A DNA stretch of 64,000 nucleotides from Periplaneta americana (lineage: Eukaryota; Arthropoda; Insecta; Blattodea; Blattidae): positions 65,998,787-66,062,786 of the forward strand of contig NC_091121.1 of the NCBI RefSeq assembly GCF_040183065.1. Direction: 5' to 3'. Position numbers and translations under genes: made by a program. Numbering within the stretch: the stretch's first letter is position 1; the number at the start of each line of letters is the position of its first letter. Below are positions 43,456 through 53,557 of the stretch, piece by piece. Under the pieces are notes generated by a model. That model made no database searches. It had not been told where the DNA came from and worked only from the letters and a program-made list of their open reading frames with translations.

Positions 43456-44231
43456 ATATTGTGTGGGATTATTTTCATTTATTAAATATGATTACTTAAT
43501 TAAAATCGGTACGAGAGGTCATTTTGTTCTTAAAACACATATCACTCGTTTCGCAATAATTAAGTTCTTTATCACATTTTCTGTGATATCCCTGTGTGTA
43601 ATTTATTTTCTGTTTATAATTTACGAAACATATGGAAATGGCATAGTTTACTGTCGACCCATGTAAGGAAATAAAACTAAATTTTATGCCCTGCTCTCAA
43701 TTATTTTTAACATGGAAAAGATCTTAAAGTGCCTAACTCCAAATAGGCCACTGGCATGGTTTAAGAGTTTTCAAACGGGACTTGTAACTGGTGTAGCTGA
43801 AGATAATTTTACAGATGATAGATATCTTGCTACATAAAGTCCAAAAAACTTTTCAATGTGCAACATCTACATTCGACCTACACTAAAAAAAACTAGACGA
43901 ATTTTGTGGCACGTTACTTCGACCTCGGTTACCATGGAAATGCTTGCGTCATATCCGGTAAACTGAACAATGTGAACGAGTCCATTCCAATACACAAAGG
44001 GGGAGGGCCCGGAAGAGTTTATTATATTCCATGGGGAGGTTGCAATATATTTAAAAAATAATTATACTCGGTTGTGCATTGATATGGACGCGAAACAGAC
44101 GTTTGCACTATACATGCGTAACTGTAAAAAGTTAATACAAGCTTTGCATTGCTCACATACGGATGGATAAATAATAACACTTATTGAATTTTTTCATGTG
44201 CTCAGGCTATATTATTTGTTAATTATCTGTG
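43456..44231. other. No feature seen
   Basis: AT-rich DNA with no recognised gene. 43,900-44,030 is slightly less AT-rich. Confidence 0.45.
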
Positions 44232-44466
44232 ACGTCCACCGCTGTGGAGTAACGGTTTGCATCCCTGGCCGTGAAAACGAGCGGACCCAGGTTCAAATTC
44301 TGGTTGAGACAAGTTACCTGTTTGAGGTTTTTCCGTAGTTTTCCCTCAACCTATTAAGAGCAACTTTCGACGCAGGACCCTGGACTCATTTCGCTGGCGT
44401 TATAACCTTCATCTCATTCAGACGGTAGATAAACATAGCAGCTGATAAAGCGTCGTAAAATAACTA
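44232..44466 (+). repeat. tRNA-derived SINE (27.3-kb family)
   Basis: CACCGCTGTGGAGTAACGG (A box), GGTTCAAATTCTGGTTGAGA (B box), TTCCCTCAACC, CTCATTTCGCTGGCG and a CGTCGTAAAATAAC end show a full-length but diverged copy. Confidence 0.85.
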
Positions 44467-44540
44467 ATTTACAACAAAATTATTTGTGGATAGAAAAAAG
44501 GCGCTTCACTTGTCCTGTGAATAATACATTCTGTTTTAAT

Positions 44541-44541
44541 G

Positions 44542-44605
<64 letters not shown>

Positions 44606-44606
44606 G
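44541..44606. repeat. (ATT)n microsatellite
   Basis: About 21 uninterrupted ATT units. Confidence 0.95.
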
Positions 44607-44619
44607 AATAATTAACTGT

Positions 44620-44765
44620 TATTCATAGCGCTGGCTCCCGACCTAAGAATTGGGTACAAAATTTACCGTTTCGAAAAAATATCGTCCGCGGACGTTGTAA
44701 GATTAATTGCGCTGCTCTGGGGAGAGTGGAACATGTGTTTGCTGTTTTTTCAATTTCCAAATTAC
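44620..44765 (+). repeat. Dispersed repeat, inverted copy at 47.15 kb
   Basis: GCGCTGGCTCCCGACC, AATTTACCGTTTCG, GTCCGCGGACGTTGTAAG and CTGCTCTGGGGAGAGTGGAA recur on the opposite strand at about 47,160-47,290. Class unknown. Confidence 0.6.
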
Positions 44766-45072
44766 CGTTGAATAAAGTTATTTAATATATTTGTACGTTT
44801 TGAATTTTATTAAATATTATAGAATATTCGTTCATATACTCGGCACGATATCTTATTTGTAAATAATTTCACAGCTGATTACATACAATTAAATATTCAT
44901 TCATTCATTAAATAATATTGTATTAATTACTAAATTAATTAATTTATATATATGTTAATTAATTTGATTGTTGTTAATAAATTATTTTGTTAATTTGTTA
45001 GTTAGTTAATTTGTCTGTCTATCCTTTAGTCCGTTTGTTCATTTGTTGGTTTATTTATTTATTTATTTATTT

Positions 45073-45290
45073 ATGTCTTTATTTATATATGTATTTATTA
45101 ATGAATCTATTTATTTATGTCTTTATTTATATATGTATTTATTAATGAATCTATTTATTTATGTCTTTATTTATATATGTATTTATTAATGAATCTATTT
45201 ATTTATGTCTTTATTTATATATGTATTTATTAATGAATCTATTTATTTATGTCTTTATTTATATATGTTGAAATATGAATTATTACTCAT
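45073..45290. repeat. 44-bp minisatellite
   Basis: ATGTCTTTATTTATATATG recurs at 45,073, 45,117, 45,161, 45,205 and 45,249, an exact 44-bp period in nearly identical units. Confidence 0.9.
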
Positions 45291-45491
45291 TATTTGTCTT
45301 TAAAGAAAACGTATAATGAAAAATTTAAAAATATTAGGCTAACATATTTAAAAATCAACCCTAACTTTTCATTGCCTACAGATTTTAAATAGTCATTTCG
45401 TCAAATGATGTAAATAATAAATTATATTATCTCAAAAACACTCTTAGTCACTTCATGAAGAAACACAGCAAAGAATATATATATTTTTAGT

Positions 45492-45725
45492 AGGTTATTT
45501 TACGACGCTTTATCAACATCTCAGGTTATTTAGCTTCTGAATGATAAGAAGGTGATAATCCCGGGTCCAGCACCGAAAGTTATCCAGCATTTGCTCATGT
45601 TGGGTTGAGGGAAAACCCCGGAAAAACCTCAACCAGGTAACTTGCCCCAATCGGGAATCGAACCCTGGCTACCTGGTTTCGCGGTCAGACGCACTAACGT
45701 TACTCCACAGGTTTGGATCACACCA
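45492..45725 (-). repeat. tRNA-derived SINE (27.3-kb family), minus strand
   Basis: On the minus strand CTGTGGAGTAACGTTAGTGC (A box), GGTTCGATTCCCGATTGGGG (B box), CAACCCAACATGAGCAAATG and the CGTCGTAAAATAACC end make an almost complete copy. Confidence 0.85.
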
Positions 45726-45759
45726 AAGAATATAATGTTGGATATATTTTACTACAGTG

Positions 45760-46075
45760 TGTATACGAAGAAGTGGGCAAAACTTCAGGTATGGATTTCT
45801 CATACCGGTATCTATAAAAAGAAAAAATGGTTACATCAACATGGAACCGGAAATGCTTGGTTTCTGAGTAGAGCTTTGAAAATATGATCATATTGCACTC
45901 CAATACATTTGTTTGCTGGAATCATTTTGATATATTATATTTCCTTAGATGAACTGTTCAAAATGTTCGTCTCCTGCCTGAATACAGACCGCAATTCGTC
46001 GTCGCATCGAGGTTCGAACATACTCCCAAATTCCTGGTATAGTTCTTTATTGTCTGACAGCCTTTCAGAATCCCC
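45760..46075 (-). mobile_element. IS630-type terminal fragment
   Basis: CAAAATGTTCGTCTCCTGCC, TGAATACAGACC and GTCGCATCGAGGTTCG parallel the left terminal and C-terminal coding part of the element at 53,558 (CAAAATGTCCACCTCCTGC, TGAATACAGACC). CTTCAGGTATGGATTTCTC and CCGGAAATGCTT match its terminal repeat. It is a solo end of a related element. Confidence 0.55.
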
Positions 46076-46084
46076 TGGGAGTAA

Positions 46085-46680
46085 CAGTAACAAATTTAAA
46101 TGATACTCGGGAGGAAATTAAACACAGAAAAAATATGGGAAATGCCTATTATTATTCGGTTGAGAAGCTTTTATCATCCAGTCTGCTGTCAAAAAATCTG
46201 AAAGAATTTATAAAACAGTTATATTACCGGTTGTTCTGTATGGTTGTGAAACTTGGACCCTCACTTTGAGAGAGGAACATAGGTTAAGGGTGTTTGAGAA
46301 TAAGGTGCTTAGGAAAATATTTTGGGCTAAGAGGGATGAAGTTACAGGAGAATGGAGAAGTTACACATTGCAGTACTGGACGCCATTGTATTCTTCGCCT
46401 GACTTAATTAGGAACATTAAATACAGACATTTGAAATGGGCAGGGCATGTATCACGTATGGGCGAATCCAGAAATGCATATAGAGTGTTAGTTGGGAGGC
46501 CGGAGTGAAAAAGACGCTTTGGGGAGGCCGAGACGTAGATGGGAGGATAATATTAAAATGTATTTGAGGGAGGTGGGATATGATGTTAGAGAGCGGATTA
46601 ATCTTGCTCAGGATAGGGACCAATGGCGGGCTTATGTGAGGGCGGCAATGAACCTCCAGGTTTCTTAAAAGCCGCTGACG
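46085..46680 (+). pseudogene. RTE-like LINE ORF C-terminal fragment
   Basis: Same block as 38,700-39,300: AYYYSVEKLLSSSLLSK, LYGCETWTLTLREEHRLRVF, VLRKIFWAKRDEVTGEWR, LIRNIKYRHLKWAGHVSRMG and LVGRPE followed by a stop. Further in another frame come RRRWEDNIKMYLREVGYD and AYVRAAMNLQVS. At least three frame changes or stops. Polymerase absent. Confidence 0.8.
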
Positions 46681-47145
46681 AAAAGTTCCTTTATTGTCCA
46701 CAGCAGCCGAATACACCAGCGACTTTAAGTGCCCCCACAGAAAGAAGTGAATCGAATCTAGGAAGGCAATTTACAGCAAATGAGGAAACCTGAGGTTCCA
46801 GAAATAGAGACAAATGCACGTTAATCTTTATGCGAGCGTCACGGTCAAGTGAAAGCACTCTGTCGTCTACCAGGAAATGAAGATTCTCTAAAGCTGTCAC
46901 CTTTTAATAAAACCCTTCACCTACATACAAACTACATGGTCTAGATATCTGAATTTTGTTTGTGACTAAAGAAAGAAGTTAACAATAAACAGTATCGTCT
47001 GCAACGGCAAATAATTCCTTTTGATATTGCATAGAGTGATAACAAAATTCCATATAAGCCTACAAGTTTTAATCTTTTTCGTTGTATTCTTCTCCATCCT
47101 CCTACACTATCACTCTAGACACACCTGGCTGACTAGTTGTCCTGC
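46681..47145. other. No feature seen
   Basis: Unique sequence without a recognised gene. Confidence 0.4.
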
Positions 47146-47149
47146 AATC

Positions 47150-47290
47150 AGCAGAGTAGCGACAGCAAACAGATGTTCCACTCTCCCCAGAGCAGCGCAA
47201 TTAATCTTACAACCTCCGCGGACGATTTTTCTCCGAAACGGTAAATTTTGTGTCCAATTCTCAGGTCGGGAGCCAACGCAACCCTAGAAA
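47150..47290 (-). repeat. Dispersed repeat, inverted copy of 44.62 kb
   Basis: Mirror of 44,620-44,765 (CTCTCCCCAGAGCAGCGC, CCTCCGCGGAC, CGAAACGGTAAATTTTG, GTCGGGAGCCA). Confidence 0.6.
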
Positions 47291-47839
47291 TGGGAGCAGA
47301 GACAAATACTCTGTCTGGGTCACGTGACAAGGGAACGGAAATGGACGCGACGTCAAAAGTCCGTGCATTTGTTGGACGGTCCCGAGAGAACAGCTCGTTT
47401 GTTGCGCGAACTGCTCCTTCATACATTTGCGAGTCATTTAACCCTACGATTCCCGCTTGCGGAAGTGACGCTTAGCGGAAGAGGCCATAATGCCCCACTC
47501 GGAACTCCAGGCAAAAAATAGACTGGGTGCAAAGTAGAGAGCGAACATCTCCCAGAGCCCTTTTCTCCAGACATTGCGCACATTTCGAATAGGCCTATGT
47601 TGTTTACAGCAAACCGCAGAGTATCAAATATTGCAACTTGCAATTTTGTTTCATTACTGGGAACTGAAGTCAGATCCATAAATCCCTTTAAAATTTTATA
47701 GCGATTCTGACTTGATTTGAAAATATTCCAATGAATGTGCAATATTAAATCCGCAAAACTACTACACTTTATGCACCAGTATGAATGCTAATTGAGTGAA
47801 AGTTTAATATACTTCCTACAGCTTGAGGCAAAAGTAAGA
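47291..47839. other. No gene recognised
   Basis: Moderately GC-balanced up to about 47,640. Overlapping open frames on both strands (65-102 codons) have no recognisable domains. Confidence 0.4.
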
Positions 47840-48600
47840 TTACGAGAAGGAAATTAACAGAGGAGGAATGATTACGAGAAAGAAATTAACGGCGAAAGAG
47901 AAGGATGACGAACGAGAAATTGACGAAGGGAAAGAATTTTCTAGGAAGAAGTAGACGGCGAAGGGAAAGAATGACGAGAAAGAAATTAATGACAAAGGGG
48001 ATGGATGACGAGAAAGGAATTAACTAAGTGGAAGGATGATGAGCATAGAATTAACGACGAGGAGAAGGGTGACGAGAAAGAATTAATGACGAAGGGATAG
48101 GATGACGAGAAAGGAATTAACGGCGAAGGGGAAGGATGGCGAGAAAGAAAGTATCGACGAAAGAGAAATACAACGAGAAAGAAATTAACGGTAAAAGGAT
48201 AGGATGGCGAGAAAGAAATTAACGACGAAGGAGAAGGATAGCGATAAATAAATTATCGATAAAGGGAAAGGATGACTAGAAATAAATACGTCAAAGAGGA
48301 AGGATGGCGAGGTAGAAATTATCGACGGAGGGGAAAGATGACGAGAAAGATTAAGAGCGAAGTAAGGATGACGAGAAGAAATTAAGAGCGAAAGAAGGAT
48401 GGGGAAAAATAAATTAAGAACGAAGTATAGATTACGAAAAAGAAATTAAGAGCGAAGGAAGGATGGGGAAAAATAAATTAAGAACGAAGTATAGATTACG
48501 AAAAAGAAATTAAGAGCGAAGGATATACGACGAGAAAAATTAAGAGTGAAACAGGAATGATGAGAAAGAAATTTAGAGTGTAGTAAGGATTAGATAGAAA
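47840..48600. repeat. Purine-rich degenerate minisatellite, about 0.75 kb
   Basis: Roughly twenty diverged units of the type GAAGGATGACGAGAAAGAAA plus TTAACGGC (about 33-40 bp). Near 48,421 and 48,485 CGAAGTATAGATTACG repeats with a 64-bp period. The plus strand is almost entirely purine in many units. Confidence 0.85.
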
Positions 48601-48639
48601 GAAACATCGGAGGAACTGTGTTGAGAGAAATATATATTC

Positions 48640-48930
48640 ATTTAGTGTTTTGTCCAAGGGCAGGTCTTTCACTGCAAACCCAGCTTTCTCCAATTTTTCC
48701 TATTTTCTGCCTTCCTCTTCGTTTCCTCAAATGATCCATAGGCTATATCTTAATGTCGTCCATGATCTGATATTTTCTTCTACCCCGAACTCTTCTCTCG
48801 TTCATCATTTCTTCCAGTGCATCCTTCAGTAGGCAGTTTCTTCTCAGCCAATGACCCAACCAATTCCTTTTCCTCTTGCTGATCAGTTTCAGCATCATTC
48901 TTTCTTCATCCACGCTTTCCAACACAGCTT
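48640..48930 (-). pseudogene. LINE ORF C-terminal fragment
   Basis: The minus strand reads MLKLISKRKRNWLGHWLRRN, CLLKDALEEMMNERRVRGRR and KYQIMDDIKI before a stop, with a frameshifted continuation near 48,730-48,660. K..WLGH..R...L...ALE....G.R..GR...Q..D is the familiar tail of RTE-like ORFs. No polymerase is left. Confidence 0.65.
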
Positions 48931-49084
48931 CATTGAAAGAAAAAAAATTGAAAAACTTAATTTTTTAGGAATAGGATATTATGAAAGAAAGAAGATAAAA
49001 AAATAACTGCAGTAGGTGTAAAATTGAGAATGAAAGAATGGAAGATACCAAAGGAGAAAGATTCGATCTGGTGCTGTAAATTGA
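48931..49084. other. Spacer
   Basis: AT- and purine-rich sequence, nothing recognised. Confidence 0.3.
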
Positions 49085-49255
49085 GCCTCGGGGTAGCTCA
49101 GTGGTTAGAGCGCCCAGCGCGTAGAACTGGGGTTCCCGGCGCCGGAGCGAATTTTTCTCCATTAATAACGAATGGAAAATTGAGTCATGGAGGAGGATTA
49201 ATTAAGCAATTCCCTCAATTATTCCTTTATTTTAATTTCATTAAGGTATAGATAT
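49085..49255 (+). repeat. tRNA-derived SINE
   Basis: CTCGGGGTAGCTCAGTGGTT followed by AGAGCG is a near-consensus A box. The B-box position (GGGGTTCCCGGCGCC) is altered. The tail GCGAATTTTTCTCC equals that of the next SINE at 49,438, so both belong to one family. Confidence 0.7.
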
Positions 49256-49385
49256 GTTTATGTTTATATTTTTCCACCTGATCGAAGAGTAATTTAATAT
49301 AAATTTTATTTTAAAATTCTGTCGATAACAAACATGCTTGATTTCACGCTGTTGATTTTATTACGATTCGATGTAGTTCCGGCTA

Positions 49386-49387
49386 GA

Positions 49388-49437
<50 letters not shown>
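49386..49437. repeat. (AAT)n microsatellite
   Basis: About 17 AAT units directly in front of the next SINE. Confidence 0.9.
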
Positions 49438-49438
<1 letters not shown>

Positions 49439-49640
49439 CGTGTTCCGGCATAGCTCAGTTGGAAAGAGCACTCAGCGCGCAGAGCTGAGAGGTCCCGGGT
49501 TCGATTCCCGGTGGCGGAACGAATTTTTCTCGATTTAAATGATGAAAGTACACATTGGCTACTTCATAGTAGTCGTGTAATATTCAGTGAGGTAGGCGAG
49601 ACCTCATATAATGAATATGTGATGTAATAATAATAATAAT
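49438..49640 (+). repeat. tRNA-derived SINE with well preserved head
   Basis: GTTCCGGCATAGCTCAGTTG (A box) and GGGTTCGATTCCCGG (B box) with a 6/7 acceptor stem (GTTCCGG/GCGGAAC). A possible anticodon loop GCGCAGA lacks the U33 of real tRNAs. GAATTTTTCTCG follows as in the 49.1-kb copy, and an (AAT)n tail lies near 49,627. This supports SINE over tRNA gene. Confidence 0.75.
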
Positions 49641-49874
49641 AATAATTCTAAAAAATTTACCCTTACCCCAATCAACTTTAAATTTTATGAAAATTCTAAA
49701 TCATATAACAATATAACAGTGGAATTCCATGATTATGTGATCACTGATCAGCATTTGTCAGAGATCCGTTAAGTCAAAATAATGCGAGAATGCACATCTA
49801 GTTTATAGAGGATGGATATCAAATTAACACTTGTGTGTAGAGTTCTGAATAATTGCATGTGGTTCTCTTTGCAG
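49641..49874. other. Intron or intergenic sequence upstream of the RGK-like exon
   Basis: AT-rich; ends in a pyrimidine-rich acceptor (GGTTCTCTTTGCAG). Confidence 0.5.
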
Positions 49875-50086
49875 CCGATGCTGGGACAGCTGCGACGGAC
49901 CGAGGACACATGCGGGGATGAACAGCAGGAATACTACCGGGTCCGTAGCTTCTCTATCACTCCCAACGGGATCTTCAACCTGGGGGACTCCTTCAAGTCC
50001 CGACGCTCCCGCTCCATCAACTCGGTCAGTTCGACCGGCTCAAGCCACAGCGATGTCAGCATACCGCAGAGAGATCGCATCCCCAG
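49875..50086 (+). CDS. Internal exon of an RGK-family small GTPase gene (probable)
   Basis: A 212-bp open segment lies between an acceptor (TTCTCTTTGCAG, ending 49,874) and a donor (CCCAG/GTACAT at 50,087). It is much more GC-rich than its surroundings, as expected for a conserved exon. In the frame starting at its first base it reads PMLGQLRRTEDTCGDEQQEY, YRVRSFSITPNGIFNLGDSF and KSRRSRSINSVSSTGSSHSD. A basic, Ser-rich stretch with a YRVRSFSIT motif resembles the N-terminal extension of insect RGK GTPases (Rad/Gem/Rem/Kir relatives, which modulate voltage-gated calcium channels). Intron phase is 0 at the start and 2 at the end. The nucleotide-binding domain must lie on other exons, none of which I see here. 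Family assignment is from memory of conserved sequence; exon status is better supported than identity. Confidence 0.55.
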
Positions 50087-50398
50087 GTACATCGCACATT
50101 TCTACACACTCAAAATTTGCTATCCAGACATTTTAAGAATCTCTCTTATGCTGAGTTTTGGTGTCGGTTATGAACACAAATCTTCATCGGACAGTGACAT
50201 AAATACAGAAATCATGTTAAGAATAATCGAAACTTTTTAATGACATACTATAGAAAAACTTTTCTATTTTAATTTAATGTCATACAAATAAAAGAAAATA
50301 TTTTCTCTCTGTACAGTTGACTTGCAATGTTAAAGAAAATATACCATTTAAGCGTCCTTGATACTGAGAAATATGTTTTAATTATGCTTCTGTCCCTA
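50087..50398. other. Putative intron sequence
   Basis: AT-rich sequence after the donor site, with nothing else recognised. Confidence 0.4.
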
Positions 50399-50710
50399 TA
50401 CAGATTGCCCCAAAAATCCCAATATATAGAGAATGTAATTTAAAAATATAAATGTCACATAATGAGCTCAATATGGCGGCCTTAGAGATTCAGGCACAGA
50501 TCTGTGAACGCGTTCCAACCAATTTCAATGCAGACTCTGAAACATGTACGTCGTCACATGACGGGCGTCGACATGCGGGTTGCAGATGTTGCGAGTTCCT
50601 GATTTTTGCCTGGTAGACCTGCGACTTAAGGTGACACCATAGTAAAAATCATAGTGTGTGAGATCTGGAGAGCGGGTTGGCCATATTGAGTACATACATG
50701 TGACATATTT
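50399..50710 (-). pseudogene. IS630-type transposase C-terminal fragment with one terminus
   Basis: The minus strand reads YSIWPTRSPDLTHYDFYYGV near 50,695-50,640, the block holding the third catalytic residue (WP.RSPDL...D). Degenerate sequence continues to NWLERVHRSVPESLRPPY near 50,460. The plus-strand start TACAGATTGCCCCAAAAATC (50,399) looks like a terminal repeat of this superfamily (CAGGGTGCCCC in relatives) next to TA. The remainder of the element is missing. Confidence 0.65.
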
Positions 50711-50819
50711 ATTTTGAACTGACATTTGTTATGTATGTAGGTTTTGAGGCATGGCGACTTCTCTTAAACTAAATGGCATACATTGTAGGCCCTACTGCAG
50801 TAAGCCAGTTGGAAAAGTT

Positions 50820-51560
50820 GTTTAATTCCTATTTCTCCTTCTTCTTTTTTCTTCTTCTTTTTCTTCTTCTTCTTCTTCTTCTTCTTCTTCTTCTTCTTCT
50901 TCTTCCAGTAGGCAAACATCCTGTTGAGACTCCAAATTGGTCTATCGATCTTTTGTGAGATAGAGCTATATTTCTGTGTCCCCTTAAGCTTGTAATTCAT
51001 AATTCTTCTGAGCAATCTTTCACTGAACATTCGATACACGTAGTATAACCATTTTCATCTCTAATAGTCAATTCTTTCATTTATGCTATTTATTTCTAAT
51101 TCTTATCTCTTTCATCTAACCGTATGTGACCCATTATTGATTTTAAAAATCTCACCTCTGCAGTTTGTATCCTACTCTCATATAGACGAATTATTGATCT
51201 AGCTATTGTTTTATAGAATTCATCGTAGTCTCTTTTCTTGTTTTAGTTTAACGATTTTCTATTGTACCACATCTCATTAATATATTTAATTTCATATTAT
51301 AATCTACTTTTCCAGAGTAAGATATCTTTTAAACAATAAAATTGAAGTTGCTAATTTGTTCAACTATTTTTTTAACTAGACATAGTTTTCACTGATAGAA
51401 TTGCCAATAAAAAGCTACTAATTTAGTGTTAGATATTGCTATAGATATATTTTATTCTTTCACTATTTTATTTAATTCATAGATCCCATTCTGTAGTATG
51501 TCTTCAAATTATTGGCGATTATCGCTTGGCCATTAGCGTGCATGAGTGACAAGATAAAAT
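50820..51560 (-). pseudogene. RTE-like LINE fragment with (GAA)n tail
   Basis: Reading the minus strand from about 51,500: YELNKIVKE, SIAISNTKLVAFYWQ, LMRCGTIENR followed by TKTRKET, RIQTAEVRFLKSIMGHIRLD, and finally MYRMFSERLLRRIMNYKLKG, all with stops and frame changes. KTRKET, TAEVRFLKSI.G..RLD and H..RM...RL are successive post-polymerase blocks of RTE-like ORFs. The fragment ends at a GAA/CTT tract (50,838-50,907), probably its tail. Confidence 0.65.
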
Positions 51561-53557
51561 TGATCTTATTGGAATTATCCTCAATGAAATTCTTATTTCT
51601 TATTCTTATTTTAAATTTGCACTTCCTACTGATTCTGAAATTTCCCTGGGTTTTAAGCGATATCTTCAGAAATTCCCTTTTCTTAACCCCTTCAGACCTG
51701 AATTTATATTAGACAAAATTGGAAAAGAAACTGGTCACATAATCATTCTGGGGATCCAAAATTCCCAAATCAATTCTTCACAGAAAATAAAAATTTTGGG
51801 ACAATTTTGAGCCCTGGAGCCCCAAAATTTTAAATTTTATTCTTAATTCAGGTATAGAAATGTTTCAAAAATAATATTCTCCATTTCTGTCACATTGAAT
51901 TTTTCAAAATATTTAAAAAAAAAAGTATCGAAGACATCCCAAAAAAAGAAACAATGTACACTATAATATACATCAGGCCTGAAGGGGTTAAAAATGAAAG
52001 TATAATTTTCCCAAGAATAGAAAACTTCCCTTGACTTAACATTAGTGAGTTCTAGAGCCGAATAGATCATTAAATTTGTCTGCCGCCGGAAGGGAAGATA
52101 AATAACAAAAACACAAGCATTTATGGCTTTAAAACATCTAAAAATGTAGCACACAGCGTAAAGGATATAATAGCCAAATTGATGGAAGTTGTATAGCATA
52201 TTTAACTGAAGAAACATTGTAATAATTTTGTTACAATTGCAACGGTTTCTCCACAAAAATATTAGTTTTAGCGAGTCCTACATTTTTGTAAAACCTGGTA
52301 ATAGCGAAAGACTAAGAAACTGTTATGAGCTAAGTCACGGGGCATGAAGTAATAGCCAACAAGACCGGTAGTGTTAAACATCTGACATAATCGAATGATA
52401 CGTCACTTGCAATTATGACAGGTATGAGCGGAGTTGATGAATATTCTGTTCACGAACTTTCTGACATTCGCTTAATTTATGAAGAGGCGAGATGTGTCAC
52501 GGGAGCGGTGTTTCTGCTTCATTAAGCACGTTTTCCTCAGCTTCGGTTTTCTACATAAGTTACACATTTAACTTTTGTTGTTATTGTCCAGATATTGAGA
52601 TGGACTCTGTGATCTGACTATTGATTATTTACAACATATTATATTGAAATGAAAAAATGAGATGCACGAAAGCGTTTTTTCCTGTTCAGTGAACTGTGCT
52701 AATATACAAATTTGTCATTTTAGATAACGTAATTTAAAACTGCACTGTGTAAATTTGCAGCCTATGTACTCTCCATGTTTGGTTCTTGCGAATAGTTCTT
52801 CTCTACAATGAAGCGTATAAAGCCAAGACTAGATCAAACAAAGGATAAAAAATATAAACTTGTTTTGTGGCTTAGAGCGTCAATATCTCTTAATCCAGAT
52901 ATTGCGAAAATAATTGAGAAACAAAAGAAACCACATCTTGCAGAGAATAAGTTATAAAGATACACAAGTCTTGTTGTTATAGGCCTACTATTCGAAGAGA
53001 TAAAAACAATTGTTTTATAATAGAGTATTTATGTTTGAAGTGTTCATGAAAATAGAAGTTCGTGTGACACCCAGTTAAAATGAAAACGAAGAGAAAAATT
53101 GTCAGGAATTGTCTTAATTAAACAAGTGTGTTACATAACATAATCCTGTTGTTTTGATTTGAGCAGTATGCAAACCATAATAAACATCTATTACTGTGAT
53201 CCAATAAGAATTATTGGTCTTGTTATATCCTGTTGATAAAATACCATAAGTTCTTATTGCCTCTGATTGAGGTTCCGGCTGATTTTGTAAATAATCGGTC
53301 TTACTAATAAAAACTCTATATACAGACGTTTAACTGTCTTATACTTATACAATGAGTAGTTCGTTTATACGTCGTGTGTAAATTCCTTACTAATAATCAC
53401 TACATACGTCGTGTATAACAGTACAACTGTTACACAACTACGTCATAGTTTCGTCATTACTTCATTGCGAAAGGTAATAGAATATCTGAGGTTCTCTATT
53501 GCATCCGGTAGAGCGTGTGCCGTATTAAGTATCAATAGTACAACTGGCTCTGATATA
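51561..53557. other. About 2 kb without a supported gene
   Basis: AT-rich. A 137-codon minus-strand open frame at 51,843-52,256 is Phe/Tyr/Asn-rich with no domain and ordinary AT composition. A 49-codon plus-strand frame at 52,808-52,957 (MKRIKPRLDQTKDKKYKLVL at its start) is lysine-rich and unrecognised. Confidence 0.45.

Noticed and set aside
49438..49520. Functional tRNA gene
   Set aside because: A and B boxes and a nearly complete acceptor stem are present, but position 33 is not U, the acceptor has a mismatch, and the 3' flank equals that of another SINE copy.
50764..51039. Poly-lysine protein on minus strand
   Set aside because: The lysine run is the translated GAA tail of a LINE fragment.
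51843..52256. 137-codon minus-strand open frame
   Set aside because: Phe/Tyr/Asn composition typical of random AT-rich DNA; no domain.
52808..52957. Small lysine-rich ORF of 49 codons
   Set aside because: Length is within chance for AT-rich DNA and no domain, splice signal or relative is recognised.
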